This document shows, in pieces, positions 50,296 through 58,589 of a stretch of DNA of 64,000 nt. This stretch comes from CAWJNF01 sp963844235. Lineage in GTDB: Bacteria; Actinomycetota; Thermoleophilia; Gaiellales; Gaiellaceae. The notes under the pieces were generated by a model. That model saw only the letters and a program-made list of their open reading frames with translations. It did no database searches and was not told the origin of the DNA. Where the stretch lies: the NCBI GenBank assembly GCA_963844235.1, contig CAWJNF010000003.1:124001-188000 (forward strand), in the 5' to 3' direction. The number at the start of each line of letters is the position of its first letter. Position 1 is the stretch's first letter. Position numbers and translations under genes: made by a program.

Positions 50296-51030
50296 CTACT
50301 CCTCGCCGAGGTAGGTCTTTCGAACTCGTTCGTTCTGCCTCAGCGCCTTCGCGTCGTCGGAGAGGGCAATCGTTCCCGTCTCGAGCACGTAGCCGCGGTT
50401 GGCGGCGTCGAGCGCCAGCAGCGCGTTCTGCTCGACGAGCAGGATCGTCGTGCCCTGCGCGCTGATCTCGCGGATGATGTCGAAGATCCGCTCGACGAAG
50501 ATCGGCGCGAGCCCGAGCGAGGGCTCGTCGAGCATGAGCAGCGTCGGGCGGGCCATGAGCGCTCGGCCGATCGCGCACATCTGCTGCTCGCCTCCCGAAA
50601 GCGTCCCGGCCTTCTGGCTCTGCCGCTCGCGGAGTCGTGGAAAGAGACCGTAGACGCGGTCGAGGTCCTCGCGGAGGTCCGAGCGATCGGCGCGCTGGAA
50701 GGCGCCCATCTCGAGGTTCTCGAGCACCGACATGCGTGGGAACAACCGCCGGCCTTCCGGGGACTGCGAGATGCCCATCTTGACGGTGTCGTGGGGAGCG
50801 GTGTCCGTGATGTCACGGCCCTGGAAGCGAATCGTCCCCTGGCGGGGATGGACGATCCCGTTGATCGAGCGAAGCGTCGTCGACTTCCCGGCGCCGTTCG
50901 AGCCGATCAGCGTCACGACCTCGCCCTCGTGCACCTGCAGCGAGATGCCCTTGAGCGCATGGATGGCCCCGTAGTAGGTGTGGACGTCCTCCAGCTCGAG
51001 CAGGATCCCGTCCCGGCTCGGCGCGCTCAC
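50296..51030 (-). CDS. livF: branched-chain amino acid ABC transporter ATPase LivF (system 2)
   Basis: This 244-residue ATPase has Walker A GSNGAGKSTT, Q-loop GISQSPEGRRLFPRMSV (the LivF-specific PEGR segment), signature LSGGEQQMCAIGRALM, Walker B LLMLDEPSLGLAP and LVEQNAL in the H-loop (Gln as usual for LivF). The GTG start at 51030 overlaps the livG stop as GTGA. It is the last gene of the second importer operon and energises uptake together with LivG. Confidence 0.95.
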   Translation of the reverse strand: MSAPSRDGILLELEDVHTYYGAIHALKGISLQVHEGEVVTLIGSNGAGKSTTLRSINGIVHPRQGTIRFQGRDITDTAPHDTVKMGISQSPEGRRLFPRMSVLENLEMGAFQRADRSDLREDLDRVYGLFPRLRERQSQKAGTLSGGEQQMCAIGRALMARPTLLMLDEPSLGLAPIFVERIFDIIREISAQGTTILLVEQNALLALDAANRGYVLETGTIALSDDAKALRQNERVRKTYLGEE

Positions 51031-51824
51031 GCGCCCCCTCCTTCGCCCGCCACCGCTGCCCGCCCGAGGTACGCCTCGACGACCCGCTCGTTCTGCTGGA
51101 TCTCACGCGGCAGGCCCTCGGCGATCTTCTCCCCGTAGTCGAGGACGGTCACGCGGTCGGAGACGCCCATCACCACCTTCATGTCGTGCTCGATGAGCAG
51201 CACCGTGAGCTTCTGGTTCTCGCGCAGCTCGCCGACGAAGCGGGTGAACTCGAGCGTCTCCTGAGGATTCATGCCGGCGGTCGGCTCGTCGAGCAGGAGC
51301 AGCTTGGGCTCCGTGGCTAGGGCCCTCGCAACCTCGAGCCGGCGCTGGTCGCCGTAGGCGAGGTTGCGCGCCGCCTCGTGGTGCTGGCCGCGCAGCCCGC
51401 AGAAGACGAGCAGCTCGCGCGCCCTGTCGAAGGCGCCCTTCTCCTCCCGGCGGACGCGCGGGGTGCGGAGCACGGAGCCGACGATCCCGCCCTTGAGGCG
51501 GCAGTGCATCCCGACCATCACGTTCTCGACCGCGCTCATCTGCTGGAAGAGCCGGATGTTCTGGAACGTCCGGCCGATCCCGAGCTCGGTGATGCGATGG
51601 GGCGACTTGCCCGTCACGTCGACGCCTGCGAAGACGATCCTGCCCGACGTCGGCTTGTAGACCCCCGTCAGCATGTTGAAGAACGTCGTCTTGCCCGCCC
51701 CGTTGGGGCCGATCAGGCTCACGATCGCCTGCTCGGGGATCGCGAACTCGACGTCGTTGACCGCGACGAGGCCGCCGAACTCCTTGCGGACCTGATCGAC
51801 GGCGAGCAACGGCACGGCGCTCAC
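51027..51824 (-). CDS. livG: branched-chain amino acid ABC transporter ATPase LivG (system 2)
   Basis: This 265-residue ATPase starts at GTG 51824 (SAVPLLAVDQVRKEFGG), which overlaps the livM stop as GTGA. The longer open frame upstream runs antisense-like through livM. Motifs are Walker A GPNGAGKTTF, GRTFQNIRLFQQMSAVENVMVG, signature LAYGDQRRLEVARAL, Walker B LLLLDEPTAGMNP and the H-loop LLIEHDMKVVMG. All features are canonical, unlike the degenerate LivG of system 1. Confidence 0.95.
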   Translation of the reverse strand: MSAVPLLAVDQVRKEFGGLVAVNDVEFAIPEQAIVSLIGPNGAGKTTFFNMLTGVYKPTSGRIVFAGVDVTGKSPHRITELGIGRTFQNIRLFQQMSAVENVMVGMHCRLKGGIVGSVLRTPRVRREEKGAFDRARELLVFCGLRGQHHEAARNLAYGDQRRLEVARALATEPKLLLLDEPTAGMNPQETLEFTRFVGELRENQKLTVLLIEHDMKVVMGVSDRVTVLDYGEKIAEGLPREIQQNERVVEAYLGRAAVAGEGGGA

Positions 51825-53023
51825 AGGACGTCCTCGCCCACGTCCTCGGCGTCCCTGGCAAGCGACTCGAACTCCCGCTTGCGACGCCGTTCCGGGATCA
51901 GGCCGGTCGGGCGGAAGAGCATGACCAGCACGATGATGACCCCGTAGATGCCGAACTGGTACTTCGGCACCTCGATGTCGGCTCCGGTGACGTCGTTGAA
52001 CTTCGACCCGACGACCGCAAGCCCCTCGACGTTCAGCCAGGCGAGGAAGCTGCCGCCCACCACGACGCCCCAGATCGAGCCGATCCCGCCCAGGATCACC
52101 ATGCAGAGCAGGAAGATCGAGATGTTGAAGAAGAAGTCCGCCGGGAAGGCGCCGCTCTTGAAGCTCGCGTAGTACGCACCGGCGATGCCGCCGAAGAACG
52201 CGCCGATCGCGTAGGCCCACGTCTTCGTGCGCATGAGCGGGATGCCCATCGCTCCGGCCGCGGTCTCGTCCTCGCGGATCGCGATCCAGGCACGGCCGAG
52301 GCGCGAGTCCCGCAGGCGCCAGCAGCAGAAGATCGTGAACAGGATCAGGGCGAGCGCCGCCCAGAAGAAGAGCTTCTCGCGGTCGAACGACTGCTGGAAC
52401 GACACGGGCAAGCCGATCGCGTCGTGCAACGTCTGGCCGAAACCCGGCGAGTCGATGGGCGTGATGCCGAACGTCCCGTGCGTGAGGTCGAAGCCTCCGA
52501 GACTGTCGGCGTTGCGCACGAACTGCGGCACGATCTCGCCGAAGCCGAGTGTGACGATCGCGAGGTAGTCCCCGCGCAAGCGGAGGGTCGGAAGGCCGAT
52601 CACGATGCCTACGACGGCCGTGAAGATACCGGCAAGGATCAGGATCAGCCAGATCGAGAGGTGGATACCCGGCTGCTCGCCGGAGACTCCGACCGAGCCG
52701 AGGTGAAACGTGATCTGGTTGAACTGGAGGGAGGCCAGCCAGGCTGCCACGTAGGCGCCGGCCGCGTAGAACGCGACGTAGCCGAGATCGAGCAGGCCGG
52801 CGTAGCCGACGACCACGTTCAGACCGACGGCCATCATCGTGAAGATGATGATGTAGACGGCGGAGTTGAGGCTCGGGAAGAAATCTCCGAGGCCGCCGCC
52901 GAGCGACTTGGCCTCGTCGACCCAGATCGGATAGAGGGCGACAGGCGTCAGCACGGCGGCCACGAGCAGGACGCTGCGCGCGCGATCCGAGAGCCCGTCC
53001 CACCACGCCCGGACCGCGCTCAT
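51821..53023 (-). CDS. livM: branched-chain amino acid ABC transporter permease LivM (system 2)
   Basis: This 400-residue permease has ten to eleven hydrophobic segments, with GLNVVVGYAGLLDLGYVAFYAAGAYVAAW (LivM hallmark), LRLRGDYLAIVTLGFGEIV, AIREDETAAGAMGIPL (coupling segment) and ILGGIGSIWGVVVGG. A charged cytoplasmic tail follows. It lies one base after the livH stop and overlaps livG by four bases, so it is in one operon. Confidence 0.94.
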   Translation of the reverse strand: MSAVRAWWDGLSDRARSVLLVAAVLTPVALYPIWVDEAKSLGGGLGDFFPSLNSAVYIIIFTMMAVGLNVVVGYAGLLDLGYVAFYAAGAYVAAWLASLQFNQITFHLGSVGVSGEQPGIHLSIWLILILAGIFTAVVGIVIGLPTLRLRGDYLAIVTLGFGEIVPQFVRNADSLGGFDLTHGTFGITPIDSPGFGQTLHDAIGLPVSFQQSFDREKLFFWAALALILFTIFCCWRLRDSRLGRAWIAIREDETAAGAMGIPLMRTKTWAYAIGAFFGGIAGAYYASFKSGAFPADFFFNISIFLLCMVILGGIGSIWGVVVGGSFLAWLNVEGLAVVGSKFNDVTGADIEVPKYQFGIYGVIIVLVMLFRPTGLIPERRRKREFESLARDAEDVGEDVL

Positions 53024-53024
53024 C

Positions 53025-54020
53025 TCAGGCTCCCTCCGGCATGCGCTCGCCGAGCAGGCCCTCGGGACGGAAGACGAGGATGCCGATCAGGATCCCGAAC
53101 ACGATGGAGCGGGTCCAGTCACCCCCGGGCGAGGCCCACGCGAGCCCCTCGTTGAACGCCTGGATCAGCCCGATGAGCACGCCGCCGAGCATGGCGCCCG
53201 TCAGGTTGCCGATCCCACCGAGAACGGCAGCGGTGAACGCGATCAAGCCGAGCTCGAAGCCCGTGTCGTAGCGCATGTTGAAGAGCAGCAGGAAGAGCAG
53301 TCCTCCCGCCCCGGCCAGCGCGCCGGCGATCAGGAACGTAAACGAGATCGTGCGGTTGACGTTGATTCCCATCATCGCGGCAGCCTCGGGGTCCTGGGCG
53401 GTGGCTCGCATCGCCTTCCCCTGTCTCGTCGTCCTTACGAGCCATGTCAGACCGATCAGCACCGGCACCACGACGGCGAGGACGAAGAGCTTGTTCCACT
53501 GGTAGTTGACGCCGCCGATGTCGAAGACGTCGGAGTTGGGGATCAGCGGCGGGACGTCCTTCGCGTTGACCCCGTAGATAGCCAGCGCGACGTTCTGGAT
53601 GATGAACGACATGCCCACGGCGGTGATCAACGGCGCCAGTCTCGGCGCGTGGCGCAGGCGCCGGTAGGCGACGCGCTCGATGCCCGCATTGAGCGATGCG
53701 GCAAAGGCCATCGCGACGAGCAGCGTCACGAGGAGCCCGCCGACGATCGCGAGCACCGACGACTCATCGGAAAGCTCGAACACCGACAGGATCATGGTGC
53801 TGGCGATGAGCCCCGAGAGCGCGAAGACGTCGCCGTGCGCGAAGTTGATGAGCTGCAGGATCCCGTAGACCAGCGTGTAGCCGAGCGCGACGAGCCCGTA
53901 GACGGAGCCCGTCGTGAGACCGATCAGAAAGATCCTGGTGAAGTCGTCAGGCTCGCGGACGAGGTTGACGAGCAGCCACACCCCGAGGAGGCAGACGAAG
54001 CCGATCCCGATGAGCGACAT
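53025..54020 (-). CDS. livH: branched-chain amino acid ABC transporter permease LivH (system 2)
   Basis: This 331-residue permease starts at ATG 54020 (SLIGIGFVCLLGVWLLVNL). The N-terminal 30 residues form an extra helix before the usual LivH start (RIFLIGLTTGSVYGLVALGYTLVYGILQLINFAHGD). Later segments are RATAQDPEAAAMMGINVNRT (coupling) and AFTAAVLGGIGNLTGAMLGG. The 138-base gap back to the binding-protein gene contains a strong hairpin, consistent with lower expression of permease than of binding protein. Confidence 0.93.
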   Translation of the reverse strand: MSLIGIGFVCLLGVWLLVNLVREPDDFTRIFLIGLTTGSVYGLVALGYTLVYGILQLINFAHGDVFALSGLIASTMILSVFELSDESSVLAIVGGLLVTLLVAMAFAASLNAGIERVAYRRLRHAPRLAPLITAVGMSFIIQNVALAIYGVNAKDVPPLIPNSDVFDIGGVNYQWNKLFVLAVVVPVLIGLTWLVRTTRQGKAMRATAQDPEAAAMMGINVNRTISFTFLIAGALAGAGGLLFLLLFNMRYDTGFELGLIAFTAAVLGGIGNLTGAMLGGVLIGLIQAFNEGLAWASPGGDWTRSIVFGILIGILVFRPEGLLGERMPEGA

Positions 54021-54111
54021 CGCGCTCGGGCGCGGCCTCGCACGCGATGCCTTTAGCGGCGAGGGTGGCTCGACACGACTGTCGACGGCGATGGCTCGTC
54101 GCTCCCGGACG

Positions 54112-54143
54112 GTGGAGGGGAGGGCGTCTGCCCTCCCCTCCAC
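54112..54143 (-). terminator. strong intercistronic hairpin between binding protein and livH
   Basis: A perfect 14-bp stem (GTGGAGGGGAGGGC / GCCCTCCCCTCCAC) with a GTCT-type loop lies 16 bases after the binding-protein stop and about 90 bases before livH. There is no T-run. It is likely to stabilise the upstream message or cause partial termination, keeping binding protein in excess. Confidence 0.65.
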
Positions 54144-54158
54144 TCCGTTGCGTTGCGG

Positions 54159-55643
54159 TTAGTTGCCCCTCGCGGCGTCCACGAGCTCGGCAGGCGGCGA
54201 GATCACCTCGGCCACCTCGGCGAGCGCCGTGTCCGCACTCGCGCGGTAGACGGAGATCGCCACGACCGCGCCTTCGGCACCGGCCGGATCGCCGTTCTCG
54301 TTGAACGTGAACGAGCCGAGGATGCCGTCCGCGACCTCGGTCGCGAACATCGCGTCGATGATTGCGGCGCGGTCGGCGCCGCCCGCCTCGATGGCGTCGA
54401 GTATGACCTCCGCCGACTCCGCGCCGTAGGCGGAGTACGGGTCGACCGGGTTGCCTTCGAGCTCGGCCGCGTACAGCTCGCCGAACGCGGTCGCGAACTC
54501 CTGGCCCGCCGGCCCGAGCTGGTCGAGCGGCACGCCGGCGACGGTCAGGAACATGCCGTCGGCCTCGTCCGCTCCGCCCTCGTCGGGCTCGACGGTCGCC
54601 TGGGTCGTGAAGCCGTCCGGGCCGATGAGGACGACACCCTCGGCGGCGGTCGCCGCGTTCGGGCCGAGCACCGCGACCTTGTCGCGGATCACCTGGCCGC
54701 CGTTCTCGTCGATCAGGCCGCCGAGGAAGACGCCCTCGGCGCCCGACGCCTCGATGCTGTTCATGAGCGCCTCGTAGCTCGACGCCTTCGGATCCCACGC
54801 CTCGAAGCCGACGACCTCGATTCCGAGAGACTCGGCCGCGTTGCGGGTCTGCGTCGCGACGCCGAGGCCGTAGGCCTCCTTGTCGTTGAGGATGAACAGC
54901 TTCGTCACCCCGACGTTCTGGAAGAACTGCGCGACGGCGGCGCCCTGGTACGCGTCGTGGGCAACGACGCGCGCATAGTTGCGCTCGCCGGACGGGTAGT
55001 ACTGATCCGGTTCCGTGTCCGCGCACGCCGGCCCGGCCTCGGTCAGGCACGGGTAGGTGTTCGCCGGCGAGAGCATCGCGATCGCGCCGCCCGGCGCCTG
55101 GTTCAGAACCGGGATGATGATCGCCGCGCAGCCGGAGTTGAACGTTCCGATGACGCCGACCACGCTCTCGTTACCGGCGTAGGACTGGGCGTTCTGGTTG
55201 CACTTGCCGGAGTCCCACTTGCCCGCTTGCGCGGTGGCATCGTCGCACGCCTGGAACGCCACGTTGACGTCGCCTGCCTTCCAGCCGCGCTGGTCGAGCA
55301 CGAAGCGAATGGCGTTGTTGATCTGCGTCGTCTGGATGCGCGAAGCGCCCTGGAGCGGCAAGTCGGACGCGATCAGCACCTGCGGCTCTCCTTCGCCACC
55401 GAACTCGACCTCGCCGCACGACGACGACGGCAGGGCGGTCACGCCGCCCCCTTCGGCCGGCGGTTCCGCGGGCTCCTCGGCCGGCGGCTCCTCGGCCGGC
55501 TCTTCCGCCGGCGGCTCCTCCGCGGGCGCCTCGGCCGGCGCCTCGTCCGCGGCCGGCTCCTCCTCGCCGCCGCACCCGGCCGCCGCGAAAGCGAGCGCGG
55601 CCACGAGCAGCGCGAGAAGCGCTAGCAATCCCCGTTTTCTCAC
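54159..55643 (-). CDS. branched-chain amino acid-type ABC transporter substrate-binding lipoprotein (system 2)
   Basis: This 494-residue protein starts at GTG 55643, placed six bases from AGGAGG (an adjacent GTG at 55646 is closer). The signal peptide ends in lipobox FAAAGC (Cys about 24). A low-complexity Pro/Glu/Ala linker (about 30-65) tethers the domain. The binding fold follows: VLIASDLPLQGASRIQTTQI, GVIGTFNSGCAAIIIPVLN, AIAMLSPANTYPCL, and YLFILNDKEAYGLGVA-like KLFILNDKEAYGLGV. Cys pairs in the mature domain may form disulfides. It captures ligand for the LivHMGF genes downstream, possibly branched-chain amino acids, but the ligand is not proven. Confidence 0.9.
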   Translation of the reverse strand: MRKRGLLALLALLVAALAFAAAGCGGEEEPAADEAPAEAPAEEPPAEEPAEEPPAEEPAEPPAEGGGVTALPSSSCGEVEFGGEGEPQVLIASDLPLQGASRIQTTQINNAIRFVLDQRGWKAGDVNVAFQACDDATAQAGKWDSGKCNQNAQSYAGNESVVGVIGTFNSGCAAIIIPVLNQAPGGAIAMLSPANTYPCLTEAGPACADTEPDQYYPSGERNYARVVAHDAYQGAAVAQFFQNVGVTKLFILNDKEAYGLGVATQTRNAAESLGIEVVGFEAWDPKASSYEALMNSIEASGAEGVFLGGLIDENGGQVIRDKVAVLGPNAATAAEGVVLIGPDGFTTQATVEPDEGGADEADGMFLTVAGVPLDQLGPAGQEFATAFGELYAAELEGNPVDPYSAYGAESAEVILDAIEAGGADRAAIIDAMFATEVADGILGSFTFNENGDPAGAEGAVVAISVYRASADTALAEVAEVISPPAELVDAARGN

Positions 55644-55753
55644 CACGTTCCTCCTCGGTTGTCGCCCACCTGTCGCGCCGGATCGCACGTCCCCACGTGC
55701 CTCCGGCCGGTCAGCCGCGCTAGCTCCGCGGCTTTCCTTCCCTCGAACGGCGC

Positions 55754-55781
55754 ATTATTCCCGTTGTCGGGCGCAAATCAA
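55754..55781 (-). promoter_or_regulatory. sigma70-type promoter for the second Liv operon
   Basis: On the minus strand TTGATT (-35) and AATAAT (-10, five of six) are separated by 16 bases. The predicted start is about 100 bases upstream of the binding-protein GTG, giving a long leader. It lies back-to-back with the tRNA-Leu gene. Confidence 0.45.
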
Positions 55782-55813
55782 ACCCATCGGAGGCAGTAGC
55801 ATTGGTGTCGCCG

Positions 55814-55898
55814 GCCGAAGTGGCGAAACTGGCAGACGCGCCGGACTCAAAATCCGGTGGGGCTTCGCCCCGTGCGGGTTCGACCCCCGCCTTCGGCA
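55814..55898 (+). tRNA. tRNA-Leu (anticodon CAA)
   Basis: This 85-base class II tRNA has the acceptor stem GCCGAAG paired with CTTCGGC and discriminator A. The anticodon arm CCGGA-CTCAAAA-TCCGG gives anticodon CAA, reading UUG. The variable arm (GGGGCTTCGCCCC) is long, as required for leucine tRNAs. The T arm is GCGGG-TTCGACC-CCCGC. CCA is not encoded. Confidence 0.95.
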
Positions 55899-55972
55899 TC
55901 GACACGTCGCTCGGCCTCCTCTCAGGTCTCGTGAGTCGGACGACGCGCGACACGCGAAGTTAGGACAGGGTG

Positions 55973-57017
<1,045 letters not shown>

Positions 57018-57019
<2 letters not shown>

Positions 57020-57047
57020 CGCCGAAACGCGTACGCGTTTCGGCGCT
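57018..57047 (+). terminator. perfect 30-base palindrome after pfkA
   Basis: AGCGCCGAAACGCG-TA-CGCGTTTCGGCGCT is a perfect palindrome overlapping the last two bases of the pfkA stop. It could form a 13-14 bp stem with a minimal loop. It has no T-run, and two GTAGGGG-family repeats follow. It is the likely transcript end between convergent genes. Confidence 0.65.
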
Positions 57048-57049
57048 CT

Positions 57050-57074
57050 GTAGGGGCCGGATCTCATCCGGCCC
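57050..57074. repeat. GTAGGGG-family interspersed palindrome
   Basis: GTAGGGGCC is followed by GGATCTCATCCGGCCC. It lies three bases after the pfkA palindrome and is in direct orientation to the next copy at 57157, with an 82-base GC-rich spacer in which I see no gene. Confidence 0.8.
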
Positions 57075-57156
57075 GTCTCGGCCGGTGCACGTGGAGGAGC
57101 CGGTCCCCGACCGGCCCGCGCTGCACCCCGATCGAGCCCGGTCGCCGCACGCATTC

Positions 57157-57180
57157 GTAGGGGCCGGATCTCATCCGGCC
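57157..57180. repeat. GTAGGGG-family interspersed palindrome
   Basis: GTAGGGGCC followed by GGATCTCATCCGGCC is a direct repeat of the copy at 57050. It ends six bases before the stop of the TrpC-like gene. Confidence 0.8.
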
Positions 57181-57186
57181 TCGGGG

Positions 57187-57834
57187 TCAGACCCGGCCGG
57201 TGAGCTCGGCGAGGGTCGCCTCGAGACCGCCGGCATCCGAGAACCCGCCGGTCAGGAGAACGGCGTCGACGCCGGCTTGCTCGAGGTCGAGCACCTGATC
57301 GCGCGTCGTCACCCGCGCGTCGGAGACGACGAGCTTCCCTGCGGGCACGTCGGGTAGCAGCTCCAGCGTCAGCTCGAGCTCGTCCCCTTTCTCGTCCGGG
57401 CCGCGCTCGCAGAGGACGAGGATCTCCGGGTCGAGCCGCTCGAGCGCCTCCTCGAGCTCGTCCTCGTCACGAACACCCACCCCCCAGTCGAGACCGAGGT
57501 CGTACGCCTCGCCGACGAGCTCCTCGAGCCGCCCGTCGTCCAGGTCGCCCCAGACCAGGATGCACGCGTCCGCGCCGGCCTCGCGCGCGGCCTGCAGCGC
57601 CGCGACGTCGCCCATCGCGCCGCGCAGCAGTACCGGCAGCTCCGTGACCGCGCGCAGGGCGCGGAGCTCCGCGATCGTGTCGACGGCGAGCGCCTCGGCG
57701 CCGGCTGCCTCGGCCTGTCCGGCGAGCGTCGCGGCGGGAGTCGAGAGCAGCGGGATGAGGGAGATGCCGTCGCCCTCGGAGATCGCCTGGCTGAAGCGGC
57801 GCTCGGGCCAGGGAACGGGATCGACGGAGCTCAT
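57187..57834 (-). CDS. TIM-barrel protein related to indole-3-glycerol-phosphate synthase, catalytic residues altered
   Basis: This 215-residue protein starts at ATG 57834 (SSVDPVPWPERRFSQAI). It follows the TrpC pattern: ALAVDTIAELRAL, LPVLLRGAMGDVAALQAAREAGADACILV, and VVSDARVTTRDQVLDLEQAGVDAVLLTG, equivalent to TrpC's VSESGI...AGVDAVLVG. The TrpC catalytic lysine in LRKDF is replaced by Arg in LLRGA, and the Glu of LVEVH is absent (GVGVRD). It is about 40 residues shorter than TrpC. It overlaps the DeoC-like gene as ATGA, so the two proteins are made together. Tryptophan synthesis is unlikely. Confidence 0.65.
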   Translation of the reverse strand: MSSVDPVPWPERRFSQAISEGDGISLIPLLSTPAATLAGQAEAAGAEALAVDTIAELRALRAVTELPVLLRGAMGDVAALQAAREAGADACILVWGDLDDGRLEELVGEAYDLGLDWGVGVRDEDELEEALERLDPEILVLCERGPDEKGDELELTLELLPDVPAGKLVVSDARVTTRDQVLDLEQAGVDAVLLTGGFSDAGGLEATLAELTGRV

Positions 57835-58544
57835 GAGACCCGCCGCAGCTTCGCGAAGTCGCTGAGGATCGCGACGGCGTTCGCGGTGCCGATCCGGCCG
57901 GCCCCGGCCGCGATCATGGCCTCGGCGTCCTCGGCGGAGTCGATCCCGCCCGCCGCCTTCACGCCGATGGACTCTGGGAGCATGTCGCGCAGGAGCTCGA
58001 CGTCGTACAGGGTCGCGGGCGCGGCGCTCCAGCCGGTGGACGTCTCGACGAAGTCGGCGCCGGCGTCCTCGACGATCTTGCAGGCGAGCTTCTTCAGCTT
58101 GTCCTCCAGGTGGCCGCACTCCACGATGACCTTCAGGAGCACGATTCCCTTCCCCATGTTGACGCTCTTGACCCGCACCGCACGTACGAGCGCGGCGAGC
58201 TCGTCGCGGACGTAGCGAGCCTCGCCGGACAGGAGCGCGGGCACATTCAGGACCACGTCGAGCTCGTCGGCCCCGGCGGCGACATACTGCTCGGCCGCGG
58301 CCACCTTCGCCTTCATCGTGTCCGCGCCGAAGGGGTAGCTGACGACCGTGCACACCTTGACGTCGTAGCCGCGCAGCACCTCGGCTGCCCGCGGCACGCA
58401 AAAGGGCAGCACGCAGACCGTTGCGAAGTGGTGCTTCCTCGCCTCCTCGCAGAGCCGCTCGACGTCCTGCAGGGTTGCGACCGGATCGAGCAGCGAATGG
58501 TCGATCGTCTTGGCTAGCTCCTCGAGGCGCAGCGCCATCGGCAA
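57831..58544 (-). CDS. DeoC-like TIM-barrel protein lacking the Schiff-base lysine
   Basis: This 237-residue protein clearly belongs to the deoxyribose-phosphate aldolase family: IDHSLLDPVAT, VCVLPFCV, TVVSYPFGADTMKAKVA, ADELDVVLNVPALLSGE (Asp96), LLKVIVECGHLED, GVKAAGGIDSAEDAEAMIAAGAGRIGTA (Lys196 kept). The catalytic lysine normally in DFVKTSTGF is Glu167 here (ADFVETSTGWS; codon GAG). Without it the usual aldolase mechanism is not possible, so the protein is either a pseudoenzyme or uses another chemistry. It is translationally coupled to the TrpC-like gene. Confidence 0.82.
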   Translation of the reverse strand: MPMALRLEELAKTIDHSLLDPVATLQDVERLCEEARKHHFATVCVLPFCVPRAAEVLRGYDVKVCTVVSYPFGADTMKAKVAAAEQYVAAGADELDVVLNVPALLSGEARYVRDELAALVRAVRVKSVNMGKGIVLLKVIVECGHLEDKLKKLACKIVEDAGADFVETSTGWSAAPATLYDVELLRDMLPESIGVKAAGGIDSAEDAEAMIAAGAGRIGTANAVAILSDFAKLRRVS

Positions 58545-58550
58545 CGGACA

Positions 58551-58589
58551 GTGTAGGCGGGAGCGAGCTCCCGGCCGGTGGTCCTACAC
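58551..58589. repeat. divergent GTAGG...CCTAC element
   Basis: GTGTAGG and CCTACAC form the ends of a 39-bp element with a different inner stem (CGGGAGC-GA-GCTCCCG). On the minus strand the right-hand TAG is the stop of the zinc protease gene that ends at 58584. It shows that the ends are conserved while the stem changes. Confidence 0.6.

Noticed and set aside
57187..57834. trpC (indole-3-glycerol-phosphate synthase) as a functional annotation
   Set aside because: The catalytic lysine and a key glutamate are not conserved, the protein is too short, and no other trp gene is adjacent.
57831..58544. deoC as a functional annotation
   Set aside because: Family membership is clear but the Schiff-base lysine is Glu167, so aldolase activity should not be transferred by name.
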